This document shows, one piece after another, positions 8,407 through 17,799 of a DNA stretch of 64,000 bases. The notes beneath the pieces are model-generated. The model had not been told where the DNA came from. It ran no database searches and saw nothing but the letters and a program-made list of their open reading frames with translations. A program made the translations under genes and the position numbers. Origin of the DNA: Symbiobacterium sp040797425 (GTDB taxonomy: Bacteria > Bacillota > Sulfobacillia > Symbiobacteriales > Symbiobacteriaceae); contig NZ_JBFNEH010000010.1 in the NCBI RefSeq assembly GCF_040797425.1, positions 14,902 through 78,901 on the forward strand, given 5' to 3'. The stretch's first letter is position 1; every line of letters begins with the position of its first letter.

Positions 8407-8436
8407 TTGCCGCCTGCCAGAAGAGTCTGTTATGCT
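8407..8436 (+). promoter_or_regulatory. Putative sigma-A promoter of the small membrane protein gene
   Basis: TTGCCG at 8407 and TATGCT at 8431 are separated by 18 bases and lie about 40 bases before the start at 8475. The surrounding AT content rises clearly against the GC-rich background. Confidence 0.45.
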
Positions 8437-8474
8437 AAACATAACCGATCGTTCTAACCAAAGGGGATGTCGGC

Positions 8475-8822
8475 ATGGACCGGCGGCTCTGGTGGCGGTT
8501 GCGGCTGTATCGGTGGGGGCAGGCGCACGATCGGTGGCTCCGGCTCGCGATGACGGCGGGTTTCGTGGGGCTGGCGATTACCCTGGCGCTGCGCAGCCTG
8601 GCTCCGGCGCTTTGGCCCGGGTGGCAGCTGCTGGCCATGGGCGGCTCGCTGGTGTGTGCGGGCGCAGGCCATGCGCTGCTGGGCGAGCAGGTATCGGTGG
8701 GCGCCTACGTGCGGGGCGAGAGCGAGGAGATGCCGGCCGCGACCCGGATGGCCACCGGGCTGCTGGCGTCGCTGGGCGGGGCGCTCATCGCCTTGACGGG
8801 ACTTGCGCAGGTGATGGGATGA
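8475..8822 (+). CDS. Small hydrophobic membrane protein of unknown function
   Basis: The 115-residue product starts with a basic, Trp/Arg-rich segment (DRRLWWRLRLYRWGQ) and contains two or three probable membrane helices, around residues 25-45, 47-67 and 92-112. I do not recognise a family. AAGGGGATG precedes the ATG with normal spacing. The gene has its own promoter-like sequence and is followed by two terminators, so it is probably a single-gene unit. The prediction rests on start signals and hydrophobicity only. Confidence 0.6.
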   Translation: MDRRLWWRLRLYRWGQAHDRWLRLAMTAGFVGLAITLALRSLAPALWPGWQLLAMGGSLVCAGAGHALLGEQVSVGAYVRGESEEMPAATRMATGLLASLGGALIALTGLAQVMG

Positions 8823-8828
8823 GAAGCA

Positions 8829-8860
8829 GCCGGAGACTTGGCAGGTCTCCGGCTCTGTTC
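8829..8860 (+). terminator. Rho-independent terminator 1 after the membrane protein gene
   Basis: A nine-base perfect stem (GCCGGAGAC with GTCTCCGGC), a seven-base loop and a short TCTGTT tail lie seven bases after the stop codon. Confidence 0.6.
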
Positions 8861-8910
8861 ATGCCAGGCATCTCTCTCATAGTGGTCTGCGCCGACGATG
8901 AGCGACAAAC

Positions 8911-8946
8911 GGCCGGAGACCTGAAGCGGGTCTCCGGCCATTTTCA
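8911..8946 (+). terminator. Rho-independent terminator 2, near copy of the first
   Basis: An 11-base perfect stem (GGCCGGAGACC with GGTCTCCGGCC) is followed by ATTTTC. The stem sequence and the TTCATGCC that follows are nearly the same as in the terminator 80 bases upstream, so this looks like a local duplication. Confidence 0.68.
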
Positions 8947-9100
8947 TGCCGCTGTAACCGTAGTTGCCCCGCAATAGCAAAAATGACTATCAGACAAAGT
9001 GACTACTATCGTCGACACGATTCGACGTGCTATAAGTATGATAGCTAGCACTACCTAAACTATCCAACGAAAGGTCTTTAGTGACCAGGAGGCGACGCCG

Positions 9101-11062
9101 ATGCGGAAGAACCTGCCCGTCACCCAGATCGAACGCGATTATCCGGACGAAGAGCGCCTCATCTCCGAGACCGACCTGCGCGGTGTGATCACCGCCGCCA
9201 ACGCCTCCTTCTGCGCCGTCTGCGGCTACTCCCGCGAAGAACTGGTGGGCCAGCCGCACAACATCGTGCGCCATCCGGACATGCCGCCGGAGGCGTTCCG
9301 GGACATGTGGCGGACCATCCAGGCCGGGGAGCGCTGGGTGGGACTGGTGAAAAACCGCTGCAAGAACGGCGACCATTACTGGGTGCGGGCCGTCGTGTCG
9401 CCGATCAAGGTCGACGGCAAGATCGTCGGCTACCGCTCGGTGCGCCGCAAGCCCACCCGGGAGGAGATCGCCGCCGCCGAGGAGCTCTACCGGCGCATGA
9501 ACGCCGGGGAGAAGGGCCTGCTGGACACCCTGGGCAGCCTCCGCCGACGCGAGAGCCTGGGCGAGCGGATCGGCATCCGGGGACATCTGGCCATCCTGAT
9601 GGGCTGGCCCGCCCTGGTGGCCGTCTCCCTGGCCGCAGGCGGCACGTGGGGCCTCCCGCCCGCCGGCCTGTGGGCAATCGCCGGCGTCGGCGGCCTGGTG
9701 GGCACGCACCTGGCCACGCTGGTCAACCGCTGGCAGACCGAGCCGCTGGACGCCCTGGCCCGGGCGATCACCGCCTTCGAGCGGGGCGACCTGAGCGCCC
9801 GCGTCGACCTGCCCGGCCGGTCCCGCATGGCCGAGATCGCCCGGTCGATCAACCTTGCCCTCGACGGCGTGGAGATCGCAGTGGCGGACATCAGCCAGAT
9901 GCTGGACGGGCTCAAGCGGGGCGAGTTCGGCCGCCGCATCTACACCAACCTGCCCGGAGAGCTGGCCCGCATCAAGGACGCCGCCAACCGGACCGCCGAG
10001 CAGATCGAGGCGACCGTGGACGCGCTGAACGCCCAGCTGGCCGCGCTGGCCGACGGCGATCTGGACCTCCAGCAGCAGGCCGTGGCGGCCGACGGCCGGT
10101 TCCGGGAGGCCCAGGAGAACGCCGCCGTTGCCGCCACCCGGCTGTCCGCCGTGCTGCGGGAGGTGGTCGCGTCCATGAACGCCCTGGCCGCCGGGGACCT
10201 CACCCGGACCCTGCAGACGGACGCCACGGGCGAACTGGCCGTGCTGGCCAATCAGTACAACGCCGCCCTCGCGTCGCTCACCGATACCCTGCTCAACCTG
10301 CGCCGGCAGGCGAGCCTGGTGGCCAGCGCGTCGGCGGAGAACAGCAAGGCCACCGAACAGATCGCCTCGGGTGCCGAGGACCAGATGCAGATCGTGGAGC
10401 AGGTGACCCGCGCCGTGCGGGAGTCGGGGGCGACCATCGCCACGCTGGTGGCCGACGCCGAGACGGCCAGCGGCAAGTCCGGTGAGACGGTGGCCGTGGT
10501 GAATGCCAGCCGCGCCGCCATGGACCAGATGGTGGCCCTGGTGCAGGCCATCGCCGCCAGTAGCGAGCAGATCAGCAAGTTCACCAGCGTGATCGAGGAA
10601 ATTGCGACGCAGACCAACCTGCTTTCGCTCAATGCTGCCATCGAGGCGGCCCGGGCCGGCGAGCACGGCAAGGGCTTCGCCGTGGTGGCCGCCGAGGTGG
10701 GCCGCCTGGCCGCCAACTCCAGCAAGTCGGCGAAGGAGATCAACGCGCTGGTCCAGCGGGCGGTGGAGGAGGCCCGGCGGGCGGCCGAGAGCGTGGCGGC
10801 CGTCAGCGCCGAGATGGACCGCATCGAGCAGGCGGCACGGGAGAGCAACGACCTGCTCGCCCGCATCGCCGCCGCCATCGAAGAGCAGGGAGCGACGCTT
10901 TCCCAGATCGGCAGCCATGCCGACCATCTGACCAGCATCGCCCAGTCCAACGCCGCGGCCACGGAAGAACTGGCCGCCTCGGCTTCGGAACTGGCCGGCA
11001 TTGCCGAGGCCACCTACGCCGAGATCGGCCGGTTCCGGCTGCCGGATCGGTCACAGGCGTAA
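9101..11062 (+). CDS. Methyl-accepting chemotaxis protein with N-terminal PAS domain (Aer-like)
   Basis: The 653-residue product has a PAS domain at about residues 20-125 (ITAANASFCAVCGYSREELV), then one hydrophobic hairpin at about 164-207, a HAMP region with a second HAMP-like repeat, and a long coiled-coil signalling domain. The CheA/CheW-contacting hairpin EIATQTNLLSLNAAIEAARA is intact. With a cytoplasmic PAS sensor and no periplasmic domain, it resembles aerotaxis or redox receptors that read the cell interior. CCAGGAGGCG precedes the ATG. No che genes are adjacent, so it works with a signalling complex encoded elsewhere. Confidence 0.92.
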   Translation: MRKNLPVTQIERDYPDEERLISETDLRGVITAANASFCAVCGYSREELVGQPHNIVRHPDMPPEAFRDMWRTIQAGERWVGLVKNRCKNGDHYWVRAVVSPIKVDGKIVGYRSVRRKPTREEIAAAEELYRRMNAGEKGLLDTLGSLRRRESLGERIGIRGHLAILMGWPALVAVSLAAGGTWGLPPAGLWAIAGVGGLVGTHLATLVNRWQTEPLDALARAITAFERGDLSARVDLPGRSRMAEIARSINLALDGVEIAVADISQMLDGLKRGEFGRRIYTNLPGELARIKDAANRTAEQIEATVDALNAQLAALADGDLDLQQQAVAADGRFREAQENAAVAATRLSAVLREVVASMNALAAGDLTRTLQTDATGELAVLANQYNAALASLTDTLLNLRRQASLVASASAENSKATEQIASGAEDQMQIVEQVTRAVRESGATIATLVADAETASGKSGETVAVVNASRAAMDQMVALVQAIAASSEQISKFTSVIEEIATQTNLLSLNAAIEAARAGEHGKGFAVVAAEVGRLAANSSKSAKEINALVQRAVEEARRAAESVAAVSAEMDRIEQAARESNDLLARIAAAIEEQGATLSQIGSHADHLTSIAQSNAAATEELAASASELAGIAEATYAEIGRFRLPDRSQA

Positions 11063-11073
11063 CCGGGTCTTCC

Positions 11074-11104
11074 GCACCCCCGCCTCCGCGCGAGGCGGGG
11101 GTGC
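11074..11104 (+). terminator. GC-rich hairpin terminator after the chemoreceptor gene
   Basis: A 13-base perfect inverted repeat (GCACCCCCGCCTC with its complement) with a CGCGC loop begins 12 bases after the stop. The tail TCGCGTCT is poor in T, so termination efficiency is uncertain. Confidence 0.55.
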
Positions 11105-11235
11105 TCGCGTCTGCCCGGCGATGCCAGGTCCGGTCTCCGCCGCTTCGCCAGGTTGTGCCCGAAATCACTTGGACCAAAAGATGTAGTCGCGGAAGGAGAT
11201 TCAGTCAATCCAGACGTATCTGATTAGAGAAAAGA

Positions 11236-11249
11236 TGACAAGTGAGTCA
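11236..11249. promoter_or_regulatory. Operator-like site 1 upstream of the TetR gene
   Basis: TGACAAGTGAGTCA shares 12 of 14 bases with the second site 54 bases downstream. The outer TGAC/GTCA arms are inverted repeats. The spacing and location suggest binding of the TetR regulator encoded next. Confidence 0.5.
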
Positions 11250-11289
11250 CCACTCAACGAAGGCGGAGGCAAGCCCCCACGCCGGTTTA

Positions 11290-11303
11290 TGACTCGTGAG
11301 TCA
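11290..11303. promoter_or_regulatory. Operator-like site 2 upstream of the TetR gene
   Basis: TGACTCGTGAGTCA is a palindrome with six-base arms (TGACTC/GAGTCA) lying 30 bases before the TetR start, where binding would block transcription or translation initiation. Confidence 0.55.
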
Positions 11304-11332
11304 CTCATCACCAACCGCCAAGGAGTGATGGC

Positions 11333-11998
11333 ATGCGCAGGACCACCTCTCCCCGACTGGACGCACCCGAGTTCAGCGACGGTGTCGAGAAGATGAGCGA
11401 ACGGGCCGAAGCCACCAGGCGCAAGCTGCTGGAGGCGGCGGAGGAGGTCTTTGCCGAGCAGGGCTTCTTCCGGGCCTCGGTGGCGGAGATCACCCGCAGG
11501 GCCAACGTGGCCCAGGGCACCTTTTACATCTACTTCAAGGCCAAGGAAGACATCTTCCGGGCCCTGGTCCGCACCATGAGCCACGACCTGCGCCGGGAGC
11601 TGGCCACGGCCGTCGCCTCGCTCACGGACCGGGCCGAGATCGAGCGGGTGGGGCTTGAGACGTTCCTCCACTTCGTCACCCGGCGGCGGAACCTGTACAT
11701 CATCGTGCGGGAGTGCGAGTTCGTCGATCCGGAACTGCACCGCTGGTACTACTCCCGCCTTGCCGAGGGCTACATCCGCGGCCTCAGGCAGGCGATGGCG
11801 CGCGGTCAGTTCCGCCAGCTCGATCCCGAGGCCGTGGCGTACGTCCTCATGGGCGCCTTCCACATGGTGGGCATGCGCTGGGCGCTCTGGGAGGGACGCG
11901 TGCCGCCGCGGGAGGTGGTGGAAAGCGTGGTTTCGGTGGTGCTTCACGGGCTGCTGCCCCGGGCCGGGGAGGGAAACCCCGGTGCGACGGGCGGCTGA
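11333..11998 (+). CDS. TetR/AcrR family transcriptional regulator
   Basis: The 221-residue product has the TetR helix-turn-helix at about residues 25-70 (RRKLLEAAEEVFAEQGFF, then EITRRANVAQGTFYIYFKAK). The C-terminal ligand and dimer domain resembles that of regulators of fatty acid or aromatic acid catabolism. AAGGAGTG precedes ATG 11333. The gene is the first of a same-strand run with an acyl-CoA ligase, a LIV-type importer and an enoyl-CoA hydratase, so an acyl-CoA made by these enzymes is the likely inducer. Two palindromic sites upstream suggest autoregulation. Confidence 0.9.
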   Translation: MRRTTSPRLDAPEFSDGVEKMSERAEATRRKLLEAAEEVFAEQGFFRASVAEITRRANVAQGTFYIYFKAKEDIFRALVRTMSHDLRRELATAVASLTDRAEIERVGLETFLHFVTRRRNLYIIVRECEFVDPELHRWYYSRLAEGYIRGLRQAMARGQFRQLDPEAVAYVLMGAFHMVGMRWALWEGRVPPREVVESVVSVVLHGLLPRAGEGNPGATGG

Positions 11999-12033
11999 GC
12001 CTGGCTCAACTTGGGGGAAGGAGTGAGCGGGGC

Positions 12034-13632
12034 GTGTACGAGATCAGCTACTGGGTGTGGGCGCAGGCCTGGGTGCGTCCCGACAAAGTGGCCGTGGTGG
12101 GAGACGGCATCCGCTGGACCTACCGGGAGCTGGAGGAGCGGGTGGCGGCGGCCAGCCGGGTTCTGCGGGGACCGCTGGGCGTGCGGAGGGGGGACCGCAT
12201 CGCCATCCTCAGCGTCAACGGGCCGGAATACCTGCTCTTGCTGCTGGCCTCGGCCCGCACCGGGGCCTGTCTGGTGACCCTCAACTGGCGGCTGACGCCC
12301 GCGGAGCTGGAGTTTGAGCTGCGCGACAGCGAGACGAGCCGGGTCTTCTGCAGCGGCGAGTTCGTGGCTACGGCCGGCGCACTCGCGGAGCGGCTGGGGC
12401 TGCCCGCCCCCGTGCGCATTACGGCCGGGGAGGGCGGAGATGGCGCCCTGGACTTCGAGCACTTGCTCGGCCAGGCGGCCGAACCGGGCCCCGCCGGCGG
12501 CCCTGTGGCTCCGGCCGGCGAGGGGGTCCCCGGCCCCGCCGGCGTCCCGGTGGCCGAGGACGAGGAGCCGCTCTCCTGGGACACGCCGCTGGTAATCGCC
12601 TACACCTCGGGTACGACGGGCAGGCCCAAGGGTGCCGTGCTTACCAGCAACAACTTCTTCTGGAACGCGATGAATGACCTCCTCACCATCGACCTGCGGT
12701 CGGACGACGTAACGATCACGCTGCTGCCCATGTTCCACATCGGTGGCCTGGGCCTCTTTCTGCTGCCCACCCTGCTGGCCGGCGGGCGCGCGGTGATTCC
12801 GCCCCGGTTCGACCCCGAGCAGGCGCTGCGGCTGATCGAGCAGGAGCGGGTGACGGTGGTCTTCGGCGTGCCCACGGTGCACCAGCGGCTTCTGGAGGCA
12901 ATCGACCGGCTGCGGCCCGACCTTTCGTCGGTGCGGATGTTCTACAGCGGCGGGGCGCCGTGCCCGGTGGACCTGATCCGGGCTTACCACGAGCGGGGGA
13001 TCCCCTTCGGCCAGGGCTACGGGCTCACGGAGACGGCGCCCACGGTCTTCATGATGGCGGACGAGGCCGACTACCTGCGCAAGGCCGGCTCCATCGGCCG
13101 TCCGGCCCCGTTCAACCGGGTGCGGCTGCTGGACCCCGCCACCGGGGCCTCCGCGGCGCCGGGGCAGGTGGGCGAGATCGTGGTGAAGGGGCCCAACGTG
13201 TTCGCCGGCTACTGGCGGAACCCCGAGGCCACGGCGCAGGCGGTGCGGGACGGCTGGTTCCACACCGGCGACCTGGCCCGGGCCGATGAGGAGGGGTTCG
13301 TCACCATCGTCGGGCGGCTCAAGGAGATGCTGATCTCCGGCGGCGAGAACGTCTACCCGGTGGAGGTGGAGCAGGTGATTCAGTCTCACCCTGCCGTGGT
13401 GGAGGCGGCGGTCTACGGCGTGCCGCATCCCGAGTGGGGCGAGGTGCCCCATGCCGCCGTGGTGCTGATGCCCGGGGCCAGCGTGACGGAGGAGGAGCTG
13501 CGGGAGCACTGCGCCCGGCAGCTGGCCAAGTACAAGGTTCCCAGGCGGTTTCACTTCCTGCCGGACCTGCCCCGCAACGCCGCCGGCAAGGTGCTGAAGG
13601 GCGAGCTGGCCCGGCGGGAGCAGGCGGGCTGA
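12034..13632 (+). CDS. AMP-forming acyl-CoA synthetase (fatty/aryl acid-CoA ligase type)
   Basis: The 532-residue product carries the adenylation motifs in order: AYTSGTTGRPKGAVLTSNN (P-loop-like A3), FGQGYGLTETAP (A5), HTGDLARADEEGF (A7), the hinge GRLKEMLISGGENVYPVE (A8), and a C-terminal NAAGKVLKGEL with the catalytic Lys (A10). It activates a carboxylic acid to acyl-CoA through an acyl-adenylate. The substrate cannot be read from sequence. GTG 12034 follows GGAAGGAGTG; upstream in-frame codons overlap the TetR gene and lack a ribosome site. A proline-rich insertion lies around residues 155-180. It presumably activates whatever the neighbouring transporter imports. Confidence 0.9.
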   Translation: MYEISYWVWAQAWVRPDKVAVVGDGIRWTYRELEERVAAASRVLRGPLGVRRGDRIAILSVNGPEYLLLLLASARTGACLVTLNWRLTPAELEFELRDSETSRVFCSGEFVATAGALAERLGLPAPVRITAGEGGDGALDFEHLLGQAAEPGPAGGPVAPAGEGVPGPAGVPVAEDEEPLSWDTPLVIAYTSGTTGRPKGAVLTSNNFFWNAMNDLLTIDLRSDDVTITLLPMFHIGGLGLFLLPTLLAGGRAVIPPRFDPEQALRLIEQERVTVVFGVPTVHQRLLEAIDRLRPDLSSVRMFYSGGAPCPVDLIRAYHERGIPFGQGYGLTETAPTVFMMADEADYLRKAGSIGRPAPFNRVRLLDPATGASAAPGQVGEIVVKGPNVFAGYWRNPEATAQAVRDGWFHTGDLARADEEGFVTIVGRLKEMLISGGENVYPVEVEQVIQSHPAVVEAAVYGVPHPEWGEVPHAAVVLMPGASVTEEELREHCARQLAKYKVPRRFHFLPDLPRNAAGKVLKGELARREQAG

Positions 13633-13738
13633 TGCGCCTCGCTATGGCAGGCTGGATCGGCGTGGACGGGCAGGACCGCACGGCGATGACGGACCGGGCG
13701 ATCCGGCCCCGCTGGGACGGATGCCCCGGCAAGAACGG

Positions 13739-13774
13739 CGGGACGATTCGGCCTGACCGGGCCGAATCGTCCCG
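13739..13774. repeat. 15-bp perfect inverted repeat between the ligase and KAS III-like genes
   Basis: CGGGACGATTCGGCC at 13739-13753 is repeated inverted at 13760-13774 with a six-base loop, 16 bases before the next start. No T tract follows. It could be an attenuator, an RNA-processing hairpin that sets the operon's stoichiometry, or an operator. Confidence 0.6.
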
Positions 13775-13790
13775 CACGGGAGGGAAGTGG

Positions 13791-14792
13791 GTGGAGACAG
13801 TCGGACTCAGAGCCTTCAACATCTACATGCCCGCACAGGAGGAGACCGCGGCGGAGATCGCCGCCCGGTCGGGGCTGCCCGAGGCCGTGGTCCGGGAGAA
13901 GCTGGGCATCCAGCGCAAGCACCGCGCCGGTGCGGACGAGCACGTCTCCGACCTGGCGGTGAAGGCGGCCCGGCCGCTGCTTTCGCAGGTGGACCCCGAC
14001 GAGATCGACGCGGTCATCTATTTCGGCAGCCCCTACAAGGACTACCCCGTCTGGATGGCGGCGCCCAAGATCCAGCACGAGCTGGGCCTCCGCCTGGCGG
14101 TGGCCTTCGAGGTGGCGGCGGTGAGCGTGGGCTGCCCGATTGCGCTGAGCGTGGCGCGGTCCATGCTCCTGGCGAACCCCCGCATGCGCAGCATCCTGCT
14201 GGTGGGGGCCAGCCGGGAGGGGGAGCTCATCGACTACGGCAACCACCGGTCACGGTTCATGTTCAACTTCGGCGACGGGGCGGCGGCGGCGGTCCTGCAG
14301 CGGGGTTACGAGCACAACGTGGTGCTGGAGACGGCGGCCCTCACCGACGGCTCGTTCCACGACTACGTGAAGGTGCCCGCCGGCGGGTCGAAGCTGCCGG
14401 CCAGCGAGGCCACGGTGCGGGACCGGCTGCACTTCCTGGACGTGACCGACCCGGCCGAGATGAAGCAGCGGCTGGACCCCGTTTCGTTCGAGCGTTTCGT
14501 GGCGGTGGCGCGGGAGGCGGTGGTGCAGAGCGGCCACCGGCCGGAAGAGATCCGCTTCGTGGCGATGCTGCACACCAAGCGGTCGCTGTTCGACCAGGTG
14601 ATGGCGGCGCTGGGGGTGCCGTCCGAGCGGCGGGTCTACCTCGACCAGTACGGCCACATGTCGGCCATCGACCCGCTGGTGGCCCTGCACGAGGCGGTGC
14701 GGCGTGAGCTCCTGGCGCCCGGGGACCTGGTGGTGCTGCTCAGCGCCGGCACCGGGTACACCTGGGGGGCCACCGCCCTGCGGTGGGGATAG
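13791..14792 (+). CDS. KAS III-fold (thiolase superfamily) protein with non-canonical active site
   Basis: The 333-residue product follows the FabH fold end to end, including RFMFNFGDGAAAAVLQ and the C-terminal LLSAGTGYTWGATALRWG. At the nucleophile position, where FabH has AAC-GF, it reads AAVSVGC, giving Ser112 with a Cys three residues later. The HQAN histidine corresponds to His261 (LHTK), and the final Asn is replaced by His289 (YGHMS). A Ser-nucleophile KAS III is known in DpsC of daunorubicin synthesis, so acyl transfer or a noncanonical condensation is possible. GTG 13791 follows GGGAGGG. Its place between an acyl-CoA ligase and an importer is unusual for FabH. Confidence 0.78.
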   Translation: METVGLRAFNIYMPAQEETAAEIAARSGLPEAVVREKLGIQRKHRAGADEHVSDLAVKAARPLLSQVDPDEIDAVIYFGSPYKDYPVWMAAPKIQHELGLRLAVAFEVAAVSVGCPIALSVARSMLLANPRMRSILLVGASREGELIDYGNHRSRFMFNFGDGAAAAVLQRGYEHNVVLETAALTDGSFHDYVKVPAGGSKLPASEATVRDRLHFLDVTDPAEMKQRLDPVSFERFVAVAREAVVQSGHRPEEIRFVAMLHTKRSLFDQVMAALGVPSERRVYLDQYGHMSAIDPLVALHEAVRRELLAPGDLVVLLSAGTGYTWGATALRWG

Positions 14793-14914
14793 CGGTACCA
14801 GCCTGTGCTTGGCCCGGGGCGGGTGCACCGGGGCCGCCGCCCTCCGCCGGGGGGGCGGGGGCGGTCGGCCCGTCCCGCAGATCCCGAACCGAGAATCACG
14901 TGGGGGTGTGAGCG

Positions 14915-16150
14915 ATGCGTTCCAAGGGGATTCCGTTGATCCTGACCCTGATCCTGTCCCTTCTGGTCGCGGCCTGTTCCTCCGGCGGCGCACGGCCGTC
15001 GGGGGAGGGCGGCGACTCCGGTGGGGGGAGCGCCGCCGGGCCGATCAAGATCGGCGTGGTCACGTCGGTGACCGGGCCGCTGGCCGGCTACGCGGACCAG
15101 GAGATCAAGGGGCTGAAGCTGGGCATCGAGTACGCGACCGGCGGCACCAACGAGGTGCTGGGCCGGCCCATCGAGGTCCTGATCGAAGACGACACCGGCA
15201 GCCCGGACGTGGGCAAGCAGAAGGCCATCAAGCTGCTGGAGAGCGACGGCGTGCACATCCTCCAGGGCTCGGCCTCGACGCCCGTGGCCCTGCAGATCGC
15301 CTCGGTGGCCGAGCAGTACCAGGTGATCTACATGGTCGACCCGGCGGCCGGTGACCAGCTCACCACCACGGACTTCAACCGGTACATCTTCCGCACCGCG
15401 GGCATCAACAGCCAGGATGCGCTCACGGGCGGCCGGGCCGCCATCGAGAAGCCCGGCGACCGTGTGGTCCACCTGGCCCCGGACAACGCCTTCGGCACCT
15501 CGTCGCAGGAGGCCTGGAACGCCGTCTTCGAGGAAGCGGGCGGCGTGGTGATCAAGAACATCAACGTGCCGCTGGACGCCAAGGACTTCGCCACCTACCT
15601 GCAGCAGGTGCGCGACCTGAATCCCGACGTGCTGATGGTCACCTGGTCGGGCGGCAACGCCCTCAAGCTCTTCCAGCAGATCGGGGAGATGGGGCTCTAC
15701 GGGCAGATGCGGGTCACCACCGGCATCGGCGACCGGGCCTCGCTGCAGGGCCTGGGCGACGCCGCCGTGGGGCTGCGCGGCGCGGTGCGCTACTTCTACA
15801 CCCTGCCGCAGAACGAGGTGAACGACTGGTTGGTGGAGCAGCATACGAAGCTCTACGGCGAGCCGCCGGACCTCTTCACCGCGGGCGGCATGGCGGCGGG
15901 CATCGCCATCGTGGAGGGCATCCGGAAGGCCGGCTCCACCGACGCCGAGAAGCTGATCGAGGCCCTCGAGGGCATGAGCTTCCAGGGGCCCAAGGGAACC
16001 TACACCTTCCGCAAGGAGGACCACCAGGCCCTGCAGCCCATGTACTTCGTGGAGGTCGTGAAGGACGACCAGCACGACGATCCCGTGCTCCGGCTGATCC
16101 AGGAGCTCTCCCCCGAGGAGTCGGCGCCGCCGGTTCGGGTGACCCGGTGA
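14915..16150 (+). CDS. LIV-type ABC transporter substrate-binding lipoprotein
   Basis: A lipoprotein signal peptide ends in LLVAAC (lipobox) at about residue 21, followed by a Gly/Ser-rich linker and the Leu/Ile/Val-binding fold beginning IKIGVVTSVTGPLAGYADQE. The 411-residue length is typical of this family, which binds amino acids or, in many bacteria, aromatic and short-chain carboxylates. The ATG follows GGGGGTG. It starts a tight run with two ATPases and two permeases. The ligand is more likely a carboxylic acid than an amino acid, given the CoA ligase and enoyl-CoA hydratase in the same run. Confidence 0.92.
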   Translation: MRSKGIPLILTLILSLLVAACSSGGARPSGEGGDSGGGSAAGPIKIGVVTSVTGPLAGYADQEIKGLKLGIEYATGGTNEVLGRPIEVLIEDDTGSPDVGKQKAIKLLESDGVHILQGSASTPVALQIASVAEQYQVIYMVDPAAGDQLTTTDFNRYIFRTAGINSQDALTGGRAAIEKPGDRVVHLAPDNAFGTSSQEAWNAVFEEAGGVVIKNINVPLDAKDFATYLQQVRDLNPDVLMVTWSGGNALKLFQQIGEMGLYGQMRVTTGIGDRASLQGLGDAAVGLRGAVRYFYTLPQNEVNDWLVEQHTKLYGEPPDLFTAGGMAAGIAIVEGIRKAGSTDAEKLIEALEGMSFQGPKGTYTFRKEDHQALQPMYFVEVVKDDQHDDPVLRLIQELSPEESAPPVRVTR

Positions 16151-16216
16151 CGGAAGACCGGTGAGGGAACACCCGTGAGGCCTGAACCGGTGAGGCTCAG
16201 CCTGGAGGGAGACGAC

Positions 16217-17021
<805 letters not shown>

Positions 17022-17041
<20 letters not shown>

Positions 17042-17798
17042 CGGGGTGCAGACCTACATCGGCGAGTACCACATTTTGCAGGGGGTCACCCTCACCGTGC
17101 AACAGGGTGCCATCACCGTGCTCCTCGGGCGCAACGGCGCCGGCAAGACGACCACCCTGCGCACCGTGATGGGGCTTGCACCGGCCCGGGCGGGGCGAAT
17201 CCGCTTCCGGGGCGAGGAGATCACCCGCCTGCCGCCGCACCAGGTGGCCCGGCGGGGCATCGGCTACGTGCCGGAGGACCGGGGCATCTTCCGGCACCTC
17301 ACGGTGGCCGAGAACCTGCGGGTGGCGACCCGCGGCGGCGACCTGCCCTGGCCCCTCCGGGGGCGGGCGCCCGAGGGGTACGCCCGCGGCGCCGCCGGCG
17401 AGCCGCCGCGGGAGCGCAGCCTGGAGGCCCGGCTCGACTGGGTGCTGCGCCTTTTCCCCGACCTGGCCCGGGCGTGGCGGCGGCCGGCCGGCACGCTCTC
17501 GGGCGGGCAGCAGCAGATGCTGGCCATCGGGCGGGTTTTGCTCAGCGAGAACGCCCTGCTGCTCATCGACGAGCCCAGCAAGGGCCTGGCGCCGGTGGTG
17601 GTGGAACAGTTGGGCGAGGCCCTGAAGCAGATCGCGGCCGAGACCACGGTGCTGCTGGTGGAGCAGAACTTCGGGCTCGCCGCCGCGGTGGGCGACCATG
17701 CGGTGGTGCTGGACGACGGCCGCACCGTCTACCAGGGCTCGATGGCGGAGATCCTCGGCGACGCCGCACTGCGGCGCCGCTACCTGGGGGTGGCGTGA
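17022..17798 (+). CDS. livF: LIV-type ABC transporter ATP-binding protein (LivF)
   Basis: The 258-residue product has Walker A GRNGAGKTTTLRTVMGL, the LivF-type YVPEDRGIFRHLTVAENL, signature LSGGQQQMLAIGR, and Walker B LLIDEPSKGLAP. An insertion of about 25 residues rich in Arg, Pro and Gly lies before the signature helix (around residues 107-132) and makes it longer than the usual ~235. GTG 17022 lies within the end of livG, indicating translational coupling. Confidence 0.93.
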
Positions 17799-17799
17799 G

